A stretch of DNA of 64,000 nt from Streptomyces achromogenes (GTDB lineage Bacteria > Actinomycetota > Actinomycetes > Streptomycetales > Streptomycetaceae): positions 992,001-1,056,000 of the forward strand of contig NZ_JAUSYH010000001.1 of NCBI RefSeq assembly GCF_030816715.1, read 5' to 3'. Positions within the stretch are counted from its first letter, which is position 1. Every line of letters begins with the position of its first letter. Positions 1 to 8,949 of the stretch are shown piece after piece. A program made the translations under genes and the position numbers. The notes under the pieces were generated by a model. The model did not search any database and had not been told where the DNA came from. It saw nothing but the letters and a program-made list of their open reading frames with translations.

Positions 1-1823
1 CCGCGGACATCAAACCGATCGAGAGCAATATCGCCGCCAAGCCCTGGGCCGCGGCGACGGCTGCCACCGGCTCGTCGAACGCCCGTCTGGCCATCGACGG
101 CGACCCGGCGACGTCCTGGCACCCGGATCGTGCCGGCGCCCGTCAGTGGCTCACCGTCGACCTCGGTGGAACCTACGACAACCTGCGCAAGGTCAAGGTG
201 CTGTTCCCGGACCGTGGTGTGGCCCACCAGTACGTCGTCGAGGCCTCATCCGACGGTCGCCGGTGGAAGACCATCGCCGACAGATCCCACAACCGAGCCG
301 TGTCGCGAGGGGAGGTGCACCTGTTCACCCGGCCGGCAACACGCTTCGTCCGGCTGACCTTCACCGGTGGGCCGGGCCGGACCCGGGCAGGTGTCAGCGA
401 GCTCCAGGTCTTCAACTACCTGCGCGAGGACCTCACCCTCGGCGCCGATCTGTCCTGGATGGACGACGTCCAGGACCAGCAGTACTGGGTCGACCCCCTG
501 GCCGAGAACCGCGGGGCCGGGCCACACCTGCTCGACGTGGCCAAGGACCGTGGCATCGAGTACAGCCGGCTGCGGATATTCAACGAGCCGCGCAGCGAGG
601 GCACCGGTCAACCGACGCCGATACCGCGCCAGGGCCCGGAGCGCTCACTGGTCTCAGCCAAGTGGATCAAGCAGCGGGGCATGGGCCTGGGGATCGACTT
701 CCACTACGCGGACTCGTGGGCGGACCCGAGCAAGCAGCCAAAACCTCGCGCCTGGGCCGAGCTGAAGTTCGCGGACCTGTCCCAGACCGTGTACGACTTC
801 ACCGCCGACTGTCTGAAGCGGCTGATCCGGCAGGGCACCACGCCGGAGAAGGTGGCCGTCGGCAACGAGATCATCAATGGCTTCATGTACGGCAGCGAGG
901 CGGCCCGCATCGGCACGACTGATCCGCCGTACTTCGTCGACCAGGCCGATGTCTACCAGTCCCAGCCCGGCGGTGGCCTGTTGTGGAAGTACTGGCGGTC
1001 GACCGACCCGGTGGAGCAACAACTCTACGACCAGTCGTGGGACCGGTTCACCACCCTGGCCGCGGCCGGGATCAAGGCCGTCCGCGACGCGTCACCGACA
1101 TCCAAGGTCGAGATACACGTGATCGTCGACAAGGACAAGCTCGCCAAAACCATGGAGTTCTGGCACCAGTTCCTCACCCGGGTGAAGGCGAAGGGCCAGA
1201 ACCCCGACGTGCTGGCCATCTCGTACTACCCGGAATGGCACGGTACGCCCGACGCGCTGGATCTCAACCTGAACACCATGGCCACCACGTACCCCGGCTA
1301 CGAAATCGACATCGCCGAAACCGCCTACCCCGCGTCGGGCGGCGACGGCTCGCCGTTGCCCAACTCACCGTACCCGCGGACCGTTCAAGGGCAGGCGGAC
1401 GCGATCCGGAGGGTCTTCCAGGCCGCCAACGACGTGGTCGACAACCGAGGTTCAGGGGCATTGGTGTGGGAGCCGGCCGGCTACCAGCCGATGTTCCGGG
1501 CCGTGCCCGGACTGGCGAACGCGTGGGAGCCGCACGCGTCCATCAACGTCTTCAACGCCGCCCGCGCCAAGCACATCCTCCAGGACACCGTCTACACCAG
1601 CACCATGGTGAGAGCCGCCCCGAAGCTGCCCTCCTCCATCCGCATGCTCACCACCGCCGACAACGAGATCACCAGTGTCCCCGTCCGCTGGCAGCCGTTG
1701 CCACCTGGCGCGACCGACAGGCCGGGTGAGGTGACCGTCACCGGGACGACCGGCACAGGACCGGTCACGGCGGTCATCGACGTCATGCCCCGACACGGCG
1801 AACACGACGTGACCACCTCATAG
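1..1823 (+). CDS. Arabinogalactan endo-beta-1,4-galactanase (GH53) with discoidin-like domain, 5' end outside window
   Basis: The open frame runs in from the left edge (codons in phase from base 3), so the start and any signal peptide are missing. About 607 residues are visible. The first ~135 look like an F5/8 type C (discoidin, CBM32-like) carbohydrate-binding domain, with the AIDGD, TSWHP and WLTVDLG motifs. A GH53 catalytic domain follows: GADLSW at its start, VGNEIINGF holding the likely acid/base Glu, YYPEWHG, and DIAETAYP holding the likely nucleophile Glu. The last ~60 residues resemble a bacterial Ig-like (Big_4) domain (SVPVRW). GH53 enzymes cut beta-1,4-galactan side chains of pectin outside the cell. 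A second, broken GH53 gene lies at 61.2-62.3 kb on the other strand. Family is confident; exact substrate is inferred. Confidence 0.9.
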   Translation, partial: ADIKPIESNIAAKPWAAATAATGSSNARLAIDGDPATSWHPDRAGARQWLTVDLGGTYDNLRKVKVLFPDRGVAHQYVVEASSDGRRWKTIADRSHNRAVSRGEVHLFTRPATRFVRLTFTGGPGRTRAGVSELQVFNYLREDLTLGADLSWMDDVQDQQYWVDPLAENRGAGPHLLDVAKDRGIEYSRLRIFNEPRSEGTGQPTPIPRQGPERSLVSAKWIKQRGMGLGIDFHYADSWADPSKQPKPRAWAELKFADLSQTVYDFTADCLKRLIRQGTTPEKVAVGNEIINGFMYGSEAARIGTTDPPYFVDQADVYQSQPGGGLLWKYWRSTDPVEQQLYDQSWDRFTTLAAAGIKAVRDASPTSKVEIHVIVDKDKLAKTMEFWHQFLTRVKAKGQNPDVLAISYYPEWHGTPDALDLNLNTMATTYPGYEIDIAETAYPASGGDGSPLPNSPYPRTVQGQADAIRRVFQAANDVVDNRGSGALVWEPAGYQPMFRAVPGLANAWEPHASINVFNAARAKHILQDTVYTSTMVRAAPKLPSSIRMLTTADNEITSVPVRWQPLPPGATDRPGEVTVTGTTGTGPVTAVIDVMPRHGEHDVTTS

Positions 1824-1982
1824 CCTGCTTCGCCGACGTCGCACCGCCGCGGCCACGACGGCACCGGCGACATCATCACCGCTTCCCAGCAGTGCTCCGC
1901 TCTGTCGCCGGCGGGACGCACCCGGCAACGGGACCAGCCGAACACCGAACCCCCCACCCATCCCCGCACCCAAGGAGTCACC

Positions 1983-3296
1983 GTGACCCTGCGACGACGG
2001 ACCTTCCTCAGCATGAGCGCGGCCGGAGCGACGGGCGTGGGCCTGTCCCTGCTCGGGGCAGGACAGGCACCGGCCGTCGCCGGGCCACTGGACGCCGCGC
2101 CGACCACGCCGTTCGCGGTCGGCGTACGCCGGTACAACTGGACCCGCGGCAGCCGCCCGTGCACCACCTACGTCTACTACCCGGCCACCGGCGCCGCCGG
2201 CGGCAGCCCGGTGACGGACGCCCCGGTCGCAAGCGGTGTCTTCCCCGTCTACAACTTCACCCACGGCTACGGAAGCAGCCCGCAGAACTCCCTGTTCATC
2301 ATCCGGGCCCTGGCCTCGGCGGGCTTCGTCGTCCCCGCCCCGCACTTCAACCACAACTTCACCGACGTCAACAACGGCAACACCTCCAAGGACGTCTCGC
2401 AGATCCTCACCAACACCCTCGCGCTCAACGCGAGCGGACCGCTGGCCGGGCACATCGACACCGGCATCGGCGTCGGCGTCTCGGGCCACTCCCTGGGCGG
2501 CATGGTCACCCACGGTCTGCTGACCTCCTGGCCCGACAGCCGGATCATCTCCGCCAACCCGCAGTCCTGCGTCGACATGGGCAACCCGTCCAGCACGGTC
2601 TCGGCCAAGGTCCTGTTCGTCCACGGCGACCGGGACTCGACCACGCAGTACTCCTCGGCCCGGCAGGCGTACGCGGAGATCACCTGGCCCAAGGCGTTCC
2701 TCACCTTCGTCGGCGGCAGCCACACCAGCTTCTGGAGCGACCAGCGCTTCCCGAGGACCGTCGTCGACTGGGCCCGCTGGACCATGTACGGCGACACCGC
2801 CGCACGGGACCGCCTCCCGGCTGACGCGTCAGGGTCCAACACCAGGTGGGAAGCCCAGCTGGGCGACTCCCCCGGCGGCCCGGGCATCTACACCCTGCTG
2901 GCCCAGCACAGCGGCAAGGCCGCCGAGATCAACGGGGCCTCCACCGCCGCCGGCGCACTGCTCGTCCAGCGGACCACCAACAGTCGCCCCAACCAGCAGT
3001 TCGAGTTCGTCGACGCCGGTAACGGCCACGTCCGCGTCAAGGCACTGCACAGTGGCCTGTTCCTCCAGCCCACGGGCACCGCGACCGGCGCGGACATCGT
3101 CCAGCAGGCCGACACCGGCGCCACCAGCCAGCAGTGGCGGGTGGTCGATCACGGTGGTGGCGTGATCAGCCTCGTCAACCGGGAGTCCGGCCTGGCCATG
3201 GATGTCTGGGAGTACTCCACCGCCGACGGCGCCCGCATCGCCCAGTACACCTACAGCGGCAACCCCAACCAGCGCTTCACCCGCCGCCGCGTCTGA
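1983..3296 (+). CDS. Tat-exported alpha/beta hydrolase (polyester hydrolase/lipase-like) with C-terminal ricin-type lectin domain
   Basis: Begins at GTG 1983 after an AAGGAGT ribosome site; 437 residues. The N-terminus has a twin-arginine signal (RRRTFLSMSAAG). A serine hydrolase fold spans roughly residues 40-290, with nucleophile elbow GHSLGG, an acid in VHGDRDS and a His in GGSHTSFW. The arrangement resembles the lipase/cutinase-like family that includes polyester hydrolases. Residues ~300-437 form a ricin B-type beta-trefoil with repeated QQ.W/NQ.F motifs, which would hold the enzyme on polysaccharide. It follows the GH53 gene by 160 bases. A close paralogue lacking the lectin domain lies inverted at 62907-63788. 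Substrate unknown; an ester on plant polymer is the natural guess. Confidence 0.85.
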   Translation: MTLRRRTFLSMSAAGATGVGLSLLGAGQAPAVAGPLDAAPTTPFAVGVRRYNWTRGSRPCTTYVYYPATGAAGGSPVTDAPVASGVFPVYNFTHGYGSSPQNSLFIIRALASAGFVVPAPHFNHNFTDVNNGNTSKDVSQILTNTLALNASGPLAGHIDTGIGVGVSGHSLGGMVTHGLLTSWPDSRIISANPQSCVDMGNPSSTVSAKVLFVHGDRDSTTQYSSARQAYAEITWPKAFLTFVGGSHTSFWSDQRFPRTVVDWARWTMYGDTAARDRLPADASGSNTRWEAQLGDSPGGPGIYTLLAQHSGKAAEINGASTAAGALLVQRTTNSRPNQQFEFVDAGNGHVRVKALHSGLFLQPTGTATGADIVQQADTGATSQQWRVVDHGGGVISLVNRESGLAMDVWEYSTADGARIAQYTYSGNPNQRFTRRRV

Positions 3297-3308
3297 CCGG
3301 AGCGTGGC

Positions 3309-3344
3309 GGGGCACCGCTCGGACAACAGGGCGGGCGGTGCCCC
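3309..3344 (+). terminator. Hairpin after the lectin-hydrolase gene
   Basis: Perfect 10-base inverted repeat (GGGGCACCGC / GCGGTGCCCC, 3309-3318 and 3335-3344) with a 16-base loop, 12 bases after the stop codon. No T-run follows, which is usual for Streptomyces terminators. Confidence 0.6.
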
Positions 3345-4126
3345 GGCATGGTGCCCGAACACGCAACCCGGACACTGTCCGATCTGCCACCGATCAAGCT
3401 CTCGAAACGGCCCACGACACACATTCATAGGGGCGGCACGCACACACCGCCCGCGAACTATGTAGTCCCACCACATGTGCCCCTGGCCTGCGCGTTCCTA
3501 CGGTGTTCCGACACAGACCCGTCCCCACGGCACACGAGGAAGTGGCGCACATGGCCTCCGGAACCACCGCTCCCCCACCCCCCGCCAGTCTCAAGCGCAT
3601 CGTCGCCGCGTCCCTCATCGGCACCACCATCGAGTGGTACGACAACTCATTCGATCGGGGCTAGGCCCTGCGGTTTTGCCTCATCAGCGGCCTGAAAGTC
3701 AGCACCGAACCAGCACCGGAACCCAACCGTGCTGGTCGGGACAGCAAGACGAGAGCTCCACCGCACGAGAGAGGGGCCGGAGGCCAGCAGGTCTCACAGA
3801 GAGTAGTCAGGCTCCCGTCTCACAGGCGACTCGTTTTCCATGTGGTCACCGTCCGCATTGGTCACGGAACCGCCCGACACAGTCGAAAGCCGGGAAGACA
3901 CCGGCGTCGATGCTCCGGCAAAGTCGCTCCGTAAGTTGTTTGGCGGTCCGGAAGAGTGGGGTGTGGCTCTAAGGTCGCTTGCCCCCCGGTGGCTCCGGCG
4001 GAGTGGCCGCCCCGCTTCGGGACGCCTGGCCGCTGATTGAGATCTGCGCATTGATCGCTGTTTTTACGGAGCTGGCGGCGTGTTCCTCGGGCCGAACGGC
4101 ATGCTGCCTGAACCGAGGAGACGTAC
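3345..4126. other. Degraded spacer with an MHS-transporter stub
   Basis: Apart from the 3551-3664 transporter stub I see no convincing gene. Several short frames overlap here but none shows a recognisable motif. The stretch sits between a terminator and an IS110-type remnant and looks like decayed DNA. Confidence 0.5.
3551..3664 (+). pseudogene. N-terminal stub of an MHS-family MFS transporter
   Basis: An ATG behind a GAGGAAG ribosome site opens a frame that reads ALKRIVAAS-like sequence and then GTTIEWYD, the hallmark of the first membrane helix of metabolite:H+ symporters (shikimate/proline/alpha-ketoglutarate type). Similarity stops right after EWYD and the frame ends after 37 codons, where a full gene has ~430. 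The rest is absent, so a deletion or insertion removed it. Such transporters often sit beside aromatic catabolic genes, so this may be a relic of the neighbouring operon's uptake gene. Confidence 0.65.
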
Positions 4127-4612
4127 ATGGCCGAGCAGCTGACCGGCCTCTGGGTCGGGATCGACGCCGGTAAAAATCCATCGCTGGCTTGCCGCGGTCG
4201 ACGAAACCGGGGCAACGGTCTGGAGCAAGAGGGTTGCCGACGACGAGAACGCGATCCTGACCGCCCTCGGCGAGATCCTCGCCCTCGCCGACCTTGTGCA
4301 CAGGGCCGTTGACATCGCCGGTACCGCGTCCGCGCTGTTGCTGGCCATACTCGCCGCCCGCGGCCAACAGGCCGTCAACGTTCCCGGCCGGACGGTCAGC
4401 CGGATGTCCGGGTCCTACCGCGGTGAAGCCAAGACCGACGCGCGGGATGCCTAAGTGATCGCAGACACGGCCCGGCTGCGGCGGGACTTCACCTTCATCA
4501 AAGTCCCCGCCCAACTGGCAGCCGACCTCGCTCTGCTGACCGCCCACCGCACCAATCTGACCGCCGACCGGGCCCGCATGCTCAACCGGCTCCGCGACGT
4601 GCTCACCCGTCC
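4127..4612 (+). mobile_element. IS110-family transposase remnant
   Basis: Reads as the N-terminal DEDD (RuvC-like) domain of IS110 transposases: GIDAGK, then, after a frameshift, AAVDETGATVW, VDIAGT, GEAKTDARDA and IADTARLRRD. Three lesions are visible: a one-base shift in the run of five A at 4172-4176, an in-frame TAA at 4452-4454 directly after DARDA, and loss of similarity after RLRDVLT near 4610. The C-terminal transposase_20 half is missing. The element is dead; its ends could not be placed. Confidence 0.8.
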
Positions 4613-4682
4613 ATCGGCGACATCGTCTCAGTCTCGCTGGACGGATGGCTCACCGCCTGCGGGCTCTGCGCCTGACAGCAGT

Positions 4683-4729
4683 GCGCGAGGGGCTGCCGCC
4701 CCACGCCGGGGTACGGCAGCCCCTCGCGC
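4683..4729. terminator. Strong hairpin, 16-base perfect arms
   Basis: GCGCGAGGGGCTGCCG (4683-4698) pairs perfectly with 4714-4729; the 15-base loop can extend the stem through CCCC/GGGG. It lies just past the IS110 remnant. It could be a bidirectional terminator or part of a lost mobile element end. Confidence 0.5.
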
Positions 4730-5122
4730 CGACCGTTCCAGTGGCCCAATGGGACGGGTGGCTATCCGCCTGGCCGACCGGAGCGGCTCTCGTGCCTGAT
4801 CACTCCCCCTACGCCCGCCGCTGCGTGAAATCGCCGACGGGCTCGACGCCGGGTTCCAGCCGAACGACGACGCTCTTCCGCCGCACCCGGAGACCTGCAA
4901 CGGGCACACCGACGAGGGCAGCTCAACCACACCGTCCCTGAAGTTCTTCAGTTCCAGGCCGGATCCGCCGGTGCAACGCCGACACCGACATCTCTCACGG
5001 TGACGTCGTCGTTCTCGCCCTTGACGCATGGCTCCGTGCAAAGGGCTACCCACCGGACCTCGAACCACCGGGCACAGAAGGATCGCACTCTCGATCCAGG
5101 CCACCGCTTGTACGGGCGGGAG
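4730..5122. other. No recognisable gene
   Basis: Short overlapping frames only; none has a recognisable domain or a convincing ribosome site. Probably decayed sequence between the IS remnant and the hydrolase on the minus strand. Confidence 0.5.
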
Positions 5123-5953
5123 CTACAGCTGCGGTCCGGTGACGACGTCGAGAAGCCAGGCTTCGATCTGCTCGGCGACTTCCTTCCAGACCGGGTCGAG
5201 CGACAGACAATGGCCGGCGTCCTCGCGATAGATCTCGTACGCCCCGAGGGCGCGGCCGAGGGCACGAACGTGGTCGGCCGGCGCAAGAACGTCGTCGCCG
5301 ACGGCGACTACGAGTGCCGGCGCCCGGACCGCAGCGACGTCGACCTCAGCAGTCCAGCGTGTAGCCTGCCAGGCGGCCGTCGGCGACTCCGGTTGGAGCC
5401 GCGCGTAGTACGTCTTCGCGACCTCCTGGTTGACGCGCGGCCAGAACAGTTCGTGGGCGACTTCCAGCGGCGGCGGCCCCCATGGCTGGTCCATGTCGAT
5501 CGCGAGATCCACCGGCTCTGGAGCGAAACGCCCCGGCAGCACCGGTGCCATGAGCGCGATCGCAGCCAGGCTTCGACCGGCGGTCGCGGCGTAGGCCAAG
5601 GTGGCGAGTCCACCCATGCTCTGTCCGACGACGATCGGTGCAGTGTCGGTCGTCTCAGCCAGGCGCGCGACGGCGACTTCGATGTCTTCGGCGACTGCGG
5701 TGATGGGACGCTTGAGCCACTGCTGCTGCTCCATGGGTGCCGAGGAGCCGTGTGAGCGCCAGTCCAACGCGAGATTGCGCCAGCCGCGCGCGGCGAACCA
5801 ACCCTGCCATTCGGCGAAGCACCACGCGCCGTGGCACCCACCGTGGACGAAGACGATCGGGTTGGCGTGGCTGGCTCCGCCATCCGGTTCGACGTGCGTC
5901 AACGCGATTCCGTCGACGACTTCGGTTTTTGTGGAGAGAGTCTCGTTTGGCAT
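5123..5953 (-). CDS. Alpha/beta hydrolase
   Basis: 276 residues from the ATG at 5953; the frame opens further upstream, but the family similarity begins only just after this start. Classical alpha/beta hydrolase: oxyanion region FVHGGCHGAW, nucleophile elbow GQSMGG, acid region VAVGDDVLAP and catalytic His in DAGHCLSL. It is a clear paralogue of the hydrolase at 24348-25184 (shared WGPPP and PESP cap motifs), so the pair flanks the catabolic region in opposite orientations. The fold is that of carboxylesterases and hydroxynitrile lyase/methylesterase-like enzymes; the reaction cannot be told. Upstream on the same strand is a decayed ferredoxin reductase. Confidence 0.85.
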   Translation of the reverse strand: MPNETLSTKTEVVDGIALTHVEPDGGASHANPIVFVHGGCHGAWCFAEWQGWFAARGWRNLALDWRSHGSSAPMEQQQWLKRPITAVAEDIEVAVARLAETTDTAPIVVGQSMGGLATLAYAATAGRSLAAIALMAPVLPGRFAPEPVDLAIDMDQPWGPPPLEVAHELFWPRVNQEVAKTYYARLQPESPTAAWQATRWTAEVDVAAVRAPALVVAVGDDVLAPADHVRALGRALGAYEIYREDAGHCLSLDPVWKEVAEQIEAWLLDVVTGPQL

Positions 5954-5966
5954 TTGCTGATGGTCC

Positions 5967-6725
5967 CTACGAAGCAGGCAGTTCTGTGTCACCCGCACGG
6001 GGCAATTCGGAGGTCCTGGGAACCTGGAGGGCGCCGATCTGGTGCCCGTGGCGGGCAAAGACAGCGACGAGACTGCGATCGGTGCTGGTCTGGATGCGAT
6101 CTCGTCGGCGGCGGTGACTCGGCCGACGAACCGCGTCTTCCTGTCGAACTGGTTGGACCAGATAGAGGGGACGGGGGCGTAGGCCGTCCTCTGCGCCCAG
6201 CAGTGTCAGTGCGGCGTGGTGTCCCTGTTCCCGCCGCGTTGGTCCACTGTTCGGACCCGCATGCGAAGAGCGGTTCATACCACACGGCCACGTCGCCGGC
6301 AGCGACGACGGGGGGGGGCGTGGTTCGCGGGCGAAGTCGCAGACGATGCCGTCGGAGACGGCCTGGAGAGCCAATCAACGACTGGCACCGCACCGACGGC
6401 ACCGACCACAAGGTCGGCACGGACCGACTCCCGACCGGGCACCGAGACGACCTGCTCCTCACTGGCACGGTCGACGCCCGTGTCATGCCCGCGCAGAGCA
6501 TCACCTCACCATGCTGCTCGTGCAGTCGCCGGAACCACTTGACCACCTCATCGCCGAGGACCCGAACCGTCGGCACCGGCGCCACCTCAACGACCGTCGT
6601 GAGCACTCCGAACTCGTCGCCGCAACAACCATCGAGCCCGACGAAGCCGCCGCCGATCACAGTGACACGAGCCCGGCTCCCTGGGTGGCCATCGCAGCGG
6701 CGGGAAGTCTCGTCTTCAGGCCGAC
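5967..6725 (-). pseudogene. Decayed ferredoxin-NAD(P)H reductase
   Basis: Fragments in changing frames match the intact reductase at 8946-10136. From high to low coordinate they read VTVIGGGFVGLD (second Rossmann motif), EVVKWFRRLHEQHG, SDGIVCDF, VVAAGDVAVW, QWTN, GHHAALTLLG and SLVAVFARHG. Several frameshifts and small deletions separate them. The N-terminal FAD-binding part (about the first 140 residues) is absent. It is a relic of a second electron-transfer component, suggesting an earlier copy of the oxygenase system or a reshuffle beside the operon. Confidence 0.75.
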
Positions 6726-6891
6726 CACGGGCAGCCCACGGAGTGCTCGTGAATCTCTGCCGCCCGCGGCCCTGACTGTGGCTGCCAGGCCCAATACACC
6801 CGAACGGGGACTGTGTGGCGGCAGCAGCTTTCCTAGTGTCTTTGCCATCGCTGCAGCGTCTGCAGGCAGAGCCGCAATGGAGGAAAGCGCC

Positions 6892-7485
6892 GTGAGTGGT
6901 CTGATCGTCCGTAGGACCTTCGCCCAGATAGAGGAAACCCATCTCGCCGCCGGCCGGACGGACGACCAGGGGCCGCTGAAGAAGATCGCGGTCTGCGCCG
7001 TCGTCACCAACCCGTTCGCCGGCCGCGGTTACGTCGCCGATCTCTCCGAGCTCGTAGAAGCGTCCCAGGAGATCGGCACCCGACTCGGTGAAGAGGCCGT
7101 GCGTCTGCTCGGCCAGGCACCGCAGAGCTACGGCAAGGCAGGCGTCGTCGGCACCGACGGCGAGCAGGAGCACATCAACGCCGCACTCACCTCCACCTTC
7201 GGCAACGCCCTGCGCGACGCGATCGGCGGCGGCAAGGCGTGGATCACGTCCGTCACCAAGACGGGGGCCGCCGGCACGACCATCGACGTACCCCTCGCCT
7301 TCAAGGACGAGATCTGGGTCCGCAGCCACTACGACGCGATCACCGTGCACCTCCCTGACGCCCCCCACCCCGACGAACTGGTCATCATCGCGGCGGTCGC
7401 CAACCGGGGCCGGATCAACGCCCGGGTGGGTGGAATGACCGCCGCCGAGGCGAACGCCACGGACACTTCCGAGGCGACGTCGTGA
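6892..7485 (+). CDS. DUF1185 (amino acid synthesis) family protein, first gene of catabolic operon
   Basis: 197 residues from GTG 6892, preceded by GGAGGA at good spacing; an in-frame ATG five codons upstream (6877) is possible. It matches the DUF1185 family: PLKKIAVCAVVTNPFAGRGY near the start, then GKAGVVGTDGEQEH, AWITSVTK and VIIAAVANRGRINARVGG. The family has no settled reaction but recurs next to amidohydrolases and catabolic oxygenases. The stop overlaps the GTG of the amidohydrolase (GTGA), so the two are translationally coupled and probably act on the same ring-opened or amide intermediate. Confidence 0.85.
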   Translation: MSGLIVRRTFAQIEETHLAAGRTDDQGPLKKIAVCAVVTNPFAGRGYVADLSELVEASQEIGTRLGEEAVRLLGQAPQSYGKAGVVGTDGEQEHINAALTSTFGNALRDAIGGGKAWITSVTKTGAAGTTIDVPLAFKDEIWVRSHYDAITVHLPDAPHPDELVIIAAVANRGRINARVGGMTAAEANATDTSEATS

Positions 7486-8681
7486 GCAGCATCGCCGTCA
7501 CCGGCGCGGGCACGATCCTGTCCGGCGACCACCGGCAACCCGTCATCGCGGACGCCGACACCGTGATCGCCGTCGACGGCACGATCACAGCGGTCGGCCG
7601 GAGGGCTGAACTGGCCGCACAGGTGGAGGCCAGCGAGGTCGTCGTCGACGCCCAGGGCGCGACAATCGCCCCAGGGCTGATCGACTCGCACTGCCACGTC
7701 GTACTGGGGGACTACACACCTCGTCAGAAGACCGTCGACTTCCTGGCCAGTTACGTGCACGGCGGCATCACCAGCGTGGTTTCGCCCGGCGAGATCCACG
7801 CCCCCGGACGACCGCACGACGCCGCAGGCGTCAAGGCGCTGGCCATCGCCGCCAGGTCCTGCTTCGCGGGCTTCAACCCCGGGGGCATGACCGTGCACGC
7901 AGGGTCCGTCGTCCTGGAACCGTGCCTGACCGACCAGGACTTCGCGGACCTCCAGGCCGCCGGTGTCCGCCTCGCCAAGTTCGGGTTCGGGCTCTACGAG
8001 GATCCGGCCGACGGATACGACCAGGTCCGCTCCGCGCAGAAGCACGGCATCACGGTCATGTGCCACTCCGGCGGTGCCAGTATCCCCGGCAGCAAGCCGA
8101 TCACCCCGGAACACCTGCTCCACCTCGCGCCCGACGTGTGCGGACACATCAACGGCGGCCCCACGTCGCTGCCGGCTACGGGCGTGGACACGATCATCGA
8201 GCAGACCGGGATGGCCCTGCAGCTGGTACAGGCCGGAAATCTCCGGTCCGCGGTCCGGATCATCGAGAAATGCCACGCGGAGGACCGCTTCGACCGTGTG
8301 GTGATCGGCTCGGACACCCCGACCGGCACCGGAGTGATGCCGCTGGGCGTCATCAAGACGGTCGCGGAGCTCTCCTCCCTGTCCGGTATCGACCCGGCCC
8401 AGGTGTGGGCTGCCGCCACCGGGAACAACGCCCGCACCTGGAGCCTGCCCGCCGGCTTCGTCGCCGCCGGGGCGGCCGCGGACATCGTCGTGATGGACGC
8501 GCCCTGGGGATCGACCGCCGACGACGCACTCGGAGCGCTGGCCATCGGGGACATCCCCGGTATCACCGCCGTGATCACCGCCGGTGTCCTGCGCAACCTG
8601 ACCAGCCGCAACACCCCCAGGGCGGCGCGCCTCGTGCACGTCGAGCCGGCCATGCCACACCTCGCCGCCACCGGTCACTAG
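7482..8681 (+). CDS. Enamidase-like amidohydrolase
   Basis: 399 residues in the amidohydrolase superfamily. Metal-site motif GLIDSHCH (H70, H72), a later CHSGG His and GSDTPTGTG with the catalytic Asp. The HINGGPTSLP segment is characteristic of enamidase, which in nicotinate fermentation opens the cyclic enamide 6-oxo-tetrahydronicotinate to 2-formylglutarate. Start at GTG 7482 overlaps the upstream stop. In this operon it could hydrolyse a lactam or cyclic enamide left after ring cleavage, or release the substrate from an amide. Family assignment is good; the substrate is inferred. Confidence 0.85.
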   Translation: MSSIAVTGAGTILSGDHRQPVIADADTVIAVDGTITAVGRRAELAAQVEASEVVVDAQGATIAPGLIDSHCHVVLGDYTPRQKTVDFLASYVHGGITSVVSPGEIHAPGRPHDAAGVKALAIAARSCFAGFNPGGMTVHAGSVVLEPCLTDQDFADLQAAGVRLAKFGFGLYEDPADGYDQVRSAQKHGITVMCHSGGASIPGSKPITPEHLLHLAPDVCGHINGGPTSLPATGVDTIIEQTGMALQLVQAGNLRSAVRIIEKCHAEDRFDRVVIGSDTPTGTGVMPLGVIKTVAELSSLSGIDPAQVWAAATGNNARTWSLPAGFVAAGAAADIVVMDAPWGSTADDALGALAIGDIPGITAVITAGVLRNLTSRNTPRAARLVHVEPAMPHLAATGH

Positions 8682-8739
8682 AGCAATCTCCGACTGGGGC
8701 CATCAGCGGAACGTGCCCCGCGTGAACAGGAAGAGTGTC

Positions 8740-8949
8740 ATGTCCGTCCAGGTGATCTTCGAACCGGCCAAGTGCCAGGGGTACGCCAACTGCCTCATCG
8801 AAGCCCCCGAGATCTGGGACTTCGACGAGGACGACAACAGAGCGGTCCTACGCCTGAGCGACCCCGGCGACGCCCTGCGAGCCAAGGCCGAGGCGTCCGC
8901 CCGCTGCTGCCCGGCCCAGGCCATACGCGTCGAGGAGCTGAACCCGTGA
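8740..8949 (+). CDS. [3Fe-4S]-type ferredoxin
   Basis: 69 residues from ATG 8740 (an in-frame upstream start at 8713 would add nine residues but lacks a better ribosome site). Cluster ligands C12, C18 and C56 in the pattern C-x5-C...CP are typical of single-cluster actinobacterial ferredoxins that serve P450s and Rieske oxygenases. Its stop overlaps the reductase start (GTGA). It most likely carries electrons from the reductase to the dioxygenase encoded 5 kb downstream. Confidence 0.9.
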   Translation: MSVQVIFEPAKCQGYANCLIEAPEIWDFDEDDNRAVLRLSDPGDALRAKAEASARCCPAQAIRVEELNP

